Shown here: positions 60,109-64,000 of the stretch, in pieces
How positions within the stretch are numbered: the stretch's first letter is position 1
Layout: every line of letters starts with the position of its first letter
Source of the DNA: SW10 sp965657795
GTDB taxonomy: Bacteria; Verrucomicrobiota; Verrucomicrobiia; Verrucomicrobiales; Akkermansiaceae
NCBI GenBank assembly: GCA_965657795.1
Contig: CBFHQJ010000013.1
Span: 1 to 64,000, forward strand
Length of the DNA: 64,000 nt
Direction: 5' to 3'
The notes under the pieces: generated by a model
What the model saw: the letters and a program-made list of their open reading frames with translations, nothing else
Databases searched by the model: none
Told to the model about the DNA's origin: nothing
Made by a program: the position numbers and the translations under genes

Positions 60109-61455
60109 ATGAACATCATTATTGTTGGAGCCGGAGAAATTGGCCGCCACCTCGCCATTGAATTGTCGCGCCAGGAGCACTCCGTTTCCGTAATCGAAAG
60201 TGATGCGGTGCAGGCGGCCGAGCTTCAAAGCGAGATCGAGGGCAAGGTCGTGGTGGGCGATGGTTCCAGCGTCAATACCCTTGCGGAAGCCAATATTGGG
60301 GACTGCGAATTATTCCTCGCGCTCACGAGTGAGAATTCGGTGAACTTGATGTCCGCTTCGATGGTGAAATCGATGGGGGTGGAGCGCGTGATCAGCCGGG
60401 TTCACCCGGGCTTGCAGCGCGAGGAGTGGTTATTTGATTTTAGGGGGCATTTTGGGATCGACCATATTTTTAGTTCTGAGCGATTGGCCGCGATTGAATT
60501 GGCTAAGTTTATTCGGAATCCTGATTCCTTGGTCGTTGAGGAGATCGCGCGTGGACGGATCGAATTGCAGCAGGTGCGGGTCAGCCTGAAGAGCGATGCC
60601 ATTGGCGAGCCCTTGAAATCGCTTAAGTTTCCGGCCAATACGCGAGTCGCTTTGGTAAGTCGGGATGGCGTTCACGAAGTGGCGAATGCCGATACCGTTT
60701 TGGAAGGTGGAGACATCGTCACGGTCTTTGGCGCTCCTCATAAATTGCGCCAGTTGGTTGGGCGATTGCAGAAAGAGATTCACATCAAAGATGGTCCCCG
60801 TGTCGTTATTTTTGGAGGTGGGGAATATGGATTTTCTTTGGCGCAGATGCTGGAGAGCTGGAACTGCCGGGTTCGCATTTTTGAACGCGACCCGGAGCTG
60901 GCCCGGGATCTGACGGATCGACTTTCGAACACGACCGTGATCAATGCGGATGCCACGTCGGTGGCAGAGCTTGAAGAGGAGCAGGTCGGAGATGCCGACT
61001 TTTTTGTTGCGACGAGCAGCAGTGACGAGGACAACGTGATGACCTGTTTGCAGGCTCATAACTTGGGCGCACAGAATTGCCTGACCTTGATCCACCGGGC
61101 GGATTACGCGAAGGCGATCAGCTCTTCCGGAAGACACTTCGGCGTTGTTGCGGCGGTGAGCCCGAGGGAGGCTTCGCGAAAAGAAATTTCACGCTACGTC
61201 ACAACCGAAAAATTCCACGTCGTTCGAAAGCTCGGTAACGGTATCGTTCTTCAGACCCATGTTGCCAAGGGCTCGAAGGCCGATGGGAAAACAGTGGCTG
61301 AACTCAAGTGGCCCGACGGGTGCGTGTTGGTGGGTTTGCTTAAGGGATTGCAAGCGATCGTTCCCGGGGCTGACGCCACACTGGAAGCAGGGGACCAAAT
61401 CTTCGCGATGGTCGCAAACAAGGCCGAGAAGAAATTCCTTAAGTTGGTTCACTAA
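60109..61455 (+). CDS. trkA: Trk potassium uptake regulatory protein TrkA
   Basis: A 448-residue peripheral protein with two tandem RCK units. Each RCK_N opens with a nucleotide-binding Rossmann fingerprint: GAGEIGRHLA (7-16) and GGGEYGFSLA (about 235-244), both followed by RCK_C domains (about 145-225 and 370-448). The order matches TrkA, which binds NAD(H) and gates TrkH/KtrB channels. No trkH/trkG gene is in the window. Start ATG 60109 is 10 bases after phoH. The last bases overlap the convergent HIT gene by 17. Confidence 0.93.
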   Translation: MNIIIVGAGEIGRHLAIELSRQEHSVSVIESDAVQAAELQSEIEGKVVVGDGSSVNTLAEANIGDCELFLALTSENSVNLMSASMVKSMGVERVISRVHPGLQREEWLFDFRGHFGIDHIFSSERLAAIELAKFIRNPDSLVVEEIARGRIELQQVRVSLKSDAIGEPLKSLKFPANTRVALVSRDGVHEVANADTVLEGGDIVTVFGAPHKLRQLVGRLQKEIHIKDGPRVVIFGGGEYGFSLAQMLESWNCRVRIFERDPELARDLTDRLSNTTVINADATSVAELEEEQVGDADFFVATSSSDEDNVMTCLQAHNLGAQNCLTLIHRADYAKAISSSGRHFGVVAAVSPREASRKEISRYVTTEKFHVVRKLGNGIVLQTHVAKGSKADGKTVAELKWPDGCVLVGLLKGLQAIVPGADATLEAGDQIFAMVANKAEKKFLKLVH

Positions 61456-61861
61456 GTCCGAGGTCGATGCGGGCCCGAACGCAGATATCAACGATCTGCT
61501 CGACGTCATACTTTGTCTTCACCTCGGAAGCCCAAACTGTTCCGGGCCAGGCCGGATCATCGCTTGAGCGGGCCACCACGTGAATGTGCATTTGGCGGAC
61601 TTGATTTCCGATACAGGCCACGTTGAGCTTTTCCGGCTTGAAGTAGGAGCTCATAAATTCGGAGACCTGCCGGATGAGAAAGACAACTTCGGTGAATTGT
61701 GTGGCGGAAAGTTGATGGAGATCCTCGATGCCATCTGCCACCTCCGGAACAATGAGAATCCAGGGGAAGGCGGAATTGTCTTTGAGCAGGATTTGGCAGC
61801 TGCCCGATTTACCAATTATATGACAGCCTTTGCTGAGCCGGGGGTGGAGTTCAAAAGACAT
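61439..61861 (-). CDS. HIT-domain nucleotide hydrolase with QxHxH motif
   Basis: A 140-residue HIT protein resembling diadenosine tetraphosphate hydrolases. The triad region reads Q90-M-H92-I-H94-VVAR, so the first His of HxHxH is Gln; this QxHxH form is seen in some bacterial HIT proteins with 'DDPAWPGTVWA' afterwards, which is also present here (SSDDPAWPGTVWA). The active His should be H94 or H92 depending on alignment. It starts 4 bases after the rluA-like stop and is the last gene of the run from the right edge. Its end overlaps trkA. Confidence 0.8.
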   Translation of the reverse strand: MSFELHPRLSKGCHIIGKSGSCQILLKDNSAFPWILIVPEVADGIEDLHQLSATQFTEVVFLIRQVSEFMSSYFKPEKLNVACIGNQVRQMHIHVVARSSDDPAWPGTVWASEVKTKYDVEQIVDICVRARIDLGLSEPT

Positions 61862-61865
61862 CGGT

Positions 61866-62501
61866 TCAGAATGGGGTGGGTGAGGTGAAAGTGAGCTGTT
61901 CGCCGGTGACGGGGTGATCGAAAGAAAGCTTGGCCGCGTGCAGTTTCATTTTTCCGGGATCGGCACCATTTCCATAAAGCGGGTCGTCGAGGATGGGGAG
62001 GCCGAGGCCCTTTTCGTGGGCCGAGTGAACGCGGAGTTGGTGGGTCCGTCCGGTGACGGGTTGGAAATGAATGCGCGTTATGCCATCTTCGACCGAGATG
62101 CGCCGCCAATGAGTTGTGCCCATTTTTCCGTGGACTTCATCGTGGATCTGATAGGGACGGTTGTCGATATCGAGCCGGAAGGGCAGGGTGATGGTGCCGC
62201 TTTCGCCGAGATCTTCAGGAAGTTCGCCATCGAGCAGGGCGAAATATTCTTTCTCGGTGTGTCGATCTTGAAACTGCTTCGAAAGGTGACGATGTGCTTC
62301 CTTGGTGAGAGCGAGGACGAGGAGTCCCGAGGTGTCCATGTCTAGACGGTGGACGGCGGGTTGTTCAATGCATCCCGGAATGGTGGTGCTGATCCGGTGG
62401 GCGACCGAATCAATCTTTTCGGCACCACGTCCGGGAACCGAGAGAAAGCCACTCGGTTTGTCGACGACGACGATGTGTTCGTCCTGGTGGATGATAGTCA
62501 C
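61866..62501 (-). CDS. RluA-family pseudouridine synthase
   Basis: A 211-residue RNA modification enzyme. The catalytic Asp is D54 in AVHRLDMDTSGLLVLALT, with LPF..DIDNRPYQIHDEVHGKMGTTHW and PVTGRTHQLRVHSAHEKGLGLPILDDPLYG as the other family motifs. It lacks the N-terminal S4 domain and is short (RluA itself is 219 residues), so an RluA-like target (23S 746 or tRNA 32) is more likely than RluD, but this cannot be settled. The ATG at 62501 overlaps the stop of the dehydrogenase gene by 4 bases, and HIT follows 4 bases later. Confidence 0.9.
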   Translation of the reverse strand: MTIIHQDEHIVVVDKPSGFLSVPGRGAEKIDSVAHRISTTIPGCIEQPAVHRLDMDTSGLLVLALTKEAHRHLSKQFQDRHTEKEYFALLDGELPEDLGESGTITLPFRLDIDNRPYQIHDEVHGKMGTTHWRRISVEDGITRIHFQPVTGRTHQLRVHSAHEKGLGLPILDDPLYGNGADPGKMKLHAAKLSFDHPVTGEQLTFTSPTPF

Positions 62502-64000
62502 TTTTTCCGGACTTTGAGAATGGCTTCTACCATCTGTCGGGTTTCCTCGATGTTGTGTTGGGGGTGAGGAGGCATGTGTTGTAGCTCACCCCACACGCCG
62601 ACTCCACCTTTGATGACCTTATGGGCCAGGTTCTCGATAGCTTTGGGGTCCTTCGCATATTTTTTGGCAACGTCACGATAGGTGGGGCCGATCGATTTTT
62701 GAGTGGTGTTGTGGCAAGCCAGACAGGTCGATTCGGCAATGAGCTTGGAGCCAGGATGATCCATGGGAAGGCCTTTCATGCGGGGGTCATCAGGTGCGAC
62801 TTCGATTTCCTGCGGAGTCTCAGAGTAGGTCACCCGCTTGAGTTTGCCATCCTTGCCGTCATACCAGGCGGAGCCGTATTCGAGGATGAAGAGTTCGCCC
62901 TTGGGGCCCATCTCCATGTCGCCAGGATGAACAAAGCGGTATTTGCCAAGCCAGGGTTCGTTCCACTCGATGTCTCCTTTGTCATCGAGTTTGATCAAAC
63001 GGATCCTGGTGGTTGTCCAGTCATAGGCAATGAGGCAGCCATCGAGTTCTGCGGGGAGTCCCCCCTGGTTCCTTGGGAAAAGGTCGGCATGGAAAACGGG
63101 GCCGGCGCAAGCCGAAGCTCTGGGGTAGTGCCAAAAGGCGGGCTGTGCGGGTGGAAGTTCGGTGAGCCCGGTGTTGTTGGCCGAGGTGTTGATGGGCTTG
63201 GCGGGATTGAACTTATAGCCGGTTTCTTTGGTGACGAAGTCGTAGTCCGCGTAAGCTTTATTGTCGGCGATGAAGTAGGGCCAGCCGAAGTTTCCGGCCT
63301 TGCGGGCCTGGTTGATCTCATCGTAGCCACGCGGTCCGCGACTCGAATCGCGTCCGGCATCCGGCCCCACTTTTCCCCAGTAGAGGTAGTTGCTCTTTTG
63401 GTCGATGGAGATCCTATAAGGATTACGGCATCCCATTACGAAAATCTCGGGACGGGTTTGGGCTGTTCCCTTTGCGAAGAGATTTCCATCCGGAATGCGA
63501 TAGCCACCATCGGCGGTGGGTTTGATACGGAGGATCTTTCCGCGAAGGTCATTTGTGTTGCCAGCAGTACGTTGGGCGTCGTACCACTTGCGATCCTTGC
63601 CCTCGTCGATGGGAGCGGAGCCATTTGATTTGAAGGGACAGGTGTTGTCGCCGGTGGAGAGGTAAATGCAGCCGTCAGGTCCAAAGGCGAGCGATCCACC
63701 TTCGTGGCATGTTGCGTTTTCGCGATCGTGGGGGATCTCGAGCAAAGTCTTCTCGTCAGCAAGTTGGTTTTCTTTGAAGGTGAATCGAGCGAGGTTGTGA
63801 ACTGGCTTGCCTTGAACCGAATAGTAGAGATAGACCCACTTGTTTTTGGCGTAGTTCGGATCGAGGGTGATCCCAAGGAGTCCGCATTCCCGGGCGAATT
63901 CTTTCTTTCTCACCTCGACCGGGATGGTTGCGATGAGCTTGGTCTTGCCGCTCATTGGATTGACCAATTTGACGGCCCCGGTGCGTTCGATGACGAAGAC
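62498..64000 (-). CDS. PQQ-dependent sugar dehydrogenase-like protein fused to cytochrome c, start beyond right edge
   Basis: Partial; the frame is open to the right edge, leaving 500 residues without start. It reads VFVIERTGAVKLVNPMSG at the edge, then the soluble quinoprotein glucose dehydrogenase fold: RECGLLGITLDPNYAKNKWVYLYYSV, HEGGSLAFGPDGCIYLSTGDN, NDLRGKILRIKP, FVMGCRNPYRISID, YDEINQARKAGNFGWPYFIADN, FVHPGDMEMGPKGELFILEYGS. The last 90 residues are a cytochrome c domain with CLACH and a Met candidate in HMPPHPQH. Such fusions are common in Verrucomicrobia and Bacteroidetes and pass electrons from extracytoplasmic sugar oxidation. rluA-like overlaps its stop. Confidence 0.88.
   Translation of the reverse strand, partial: VFVIERTGAVKLVNPMSGKTKLIATIPVEVRKKEFARECGLLGITLDPNYAKNKWVYLYYSVQGKPVHNLARFTFKENQLADEKTLLEIPHDRENATCHEGGSLAFGPDGCIYLSTGDNTCPFKSNGSAPIDEGKDRKWYDAQRTAGNTNDLRGKILRIKPTADGGYRIPDGNLFAKGTAQTRPEIFVMGCRNPYRISIDQKSNYLYWGKVGPDAGRDSSRGPRGYDEINQARKAGNFGWPYFIADNKAYADYDFVTKETGYKFNPAKPINTSANNTGLTELPPAQPAFWHYPRASACAGPVFHADLFPRNQGGLPAELDGCLIAYDWTTTRIRLIKLDDKGDIEWNEPWLGKYRFVHPGDMEMGPKGELFILEYGSAWYDGKDGKLKRVTYSETPQEIEVAPDDPRMKGLPMDHPGSKLIAESTCLACHNTTQKSIGPTYRDVAKKYAKDPKAIENLAHKVIKGGVGVWGELQHMPPHPQHNIEETRQMVEAILKVRKK

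Noticed and set aside
62621..63628. 335-codon open frame antisense to the sugar dehydrogenase
   Set aside because: The sense strand carries a full enzyme fold and heme site; the antisense frame has no motif.
1..64000. CRISPR array, tRNA, rRNA, prophage or insertion sequence
   Set aside because: No regularly spaced direct repeats, no tRNA-like cloverleaf with GTTCRA arm, and no integrase or transposase were found.

Overview
The window looks like a contiguous piece of a Verrucomicrobiota chromosome, most probably order Verrucomicrobiales and perhaps marine. The evidence is gene content typical of that phylum: a heme-bearing membrane-bound dehydrogenase next to a DUF1080 protein, a large FGE-type sulfatase, a PQQ sugar dehydrogenase fused to cytochrome c, a BspA-like leucine-rich-repeat surface protein, a DUF4212/sodium-symporter pair, and many short dispersed hairpin repeats. 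No rRNA, tRNA, CRISPR array, insertion sequence or prophage was found. The taxonomic call is inference from gene families; no marker gene was compared.

Layout. 1-9.1 kb: an LRR surface protein cut by the left edge, then acnA, a winged-helix Fic protein and acnB, all on the minus strand. 9.3-19.7 kb: envelope genes (a monoheme lipoprotein, an exported ClpP-like protease, a two-span membrane protein, an NlpC/P60-like protein, a TonB receptor, a tandem DUF481 porin-like protein) mixed with recO, a TPR protein, a KH protein and an HD phosphohydrolase. 19.8-27.5 kb: ffh, then NIPSNAP, lemA, an HtpX-like protease with a TerB-like tail, a UbiA-like membrane protein, adk and fmt. 27.6-30.4 kb: an HNH nuclease beside about 600 unassigned bases, then pyrH-frr with a textbook terminator. 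30.4-43.4 kb: catabolic and lipid genes (amidohydrolase, sulfatase, dehydrogenase-cytochrome, DUF1080, MidA-type methyltransferase, acyl-ACP synthetase, symporter). 43.4-56.6 kb: topB, unknown secreted proteins, an operon of MBL hydrolase-TIGR03790-DUF2851-dprA, then recN with a RimB-like protein. 56.7-64 kb: thiC with a TPP riboswitch, phoH-trkA, HIT, rluA-like, and the sugar dehydrogenase-cytochrome cut by the right edge.

How it fits together. Three genes code for extracytoplasmic proteins with CxxCH heme sites, which suggests oxidation of extracellular substrates feeding a periplasmic cytochrome pool. Sulfatase, DUF1080, TonB receptor and symporter fit use of sulfated or other complex polysaccharides. 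DNA maintenance is well represented (recO, recN, dprA, topB, a DUF2851 protein with nuclease-like residues).

Most notable: three families of REP-like elements, two of them inverted doublets opening with GTAG or GGAG, which predicts a RAYT transposase elsewhere; an exported ClpP-fold protease with a Lys/Ala-rich linker and coiled coil; a Fic protein with Gln in place of the motif His; and a secreted gene broken by a -1 frameshift exactly at a C CCU UUU heptamer. No completely new multi-gene system could be established from sequence alone.
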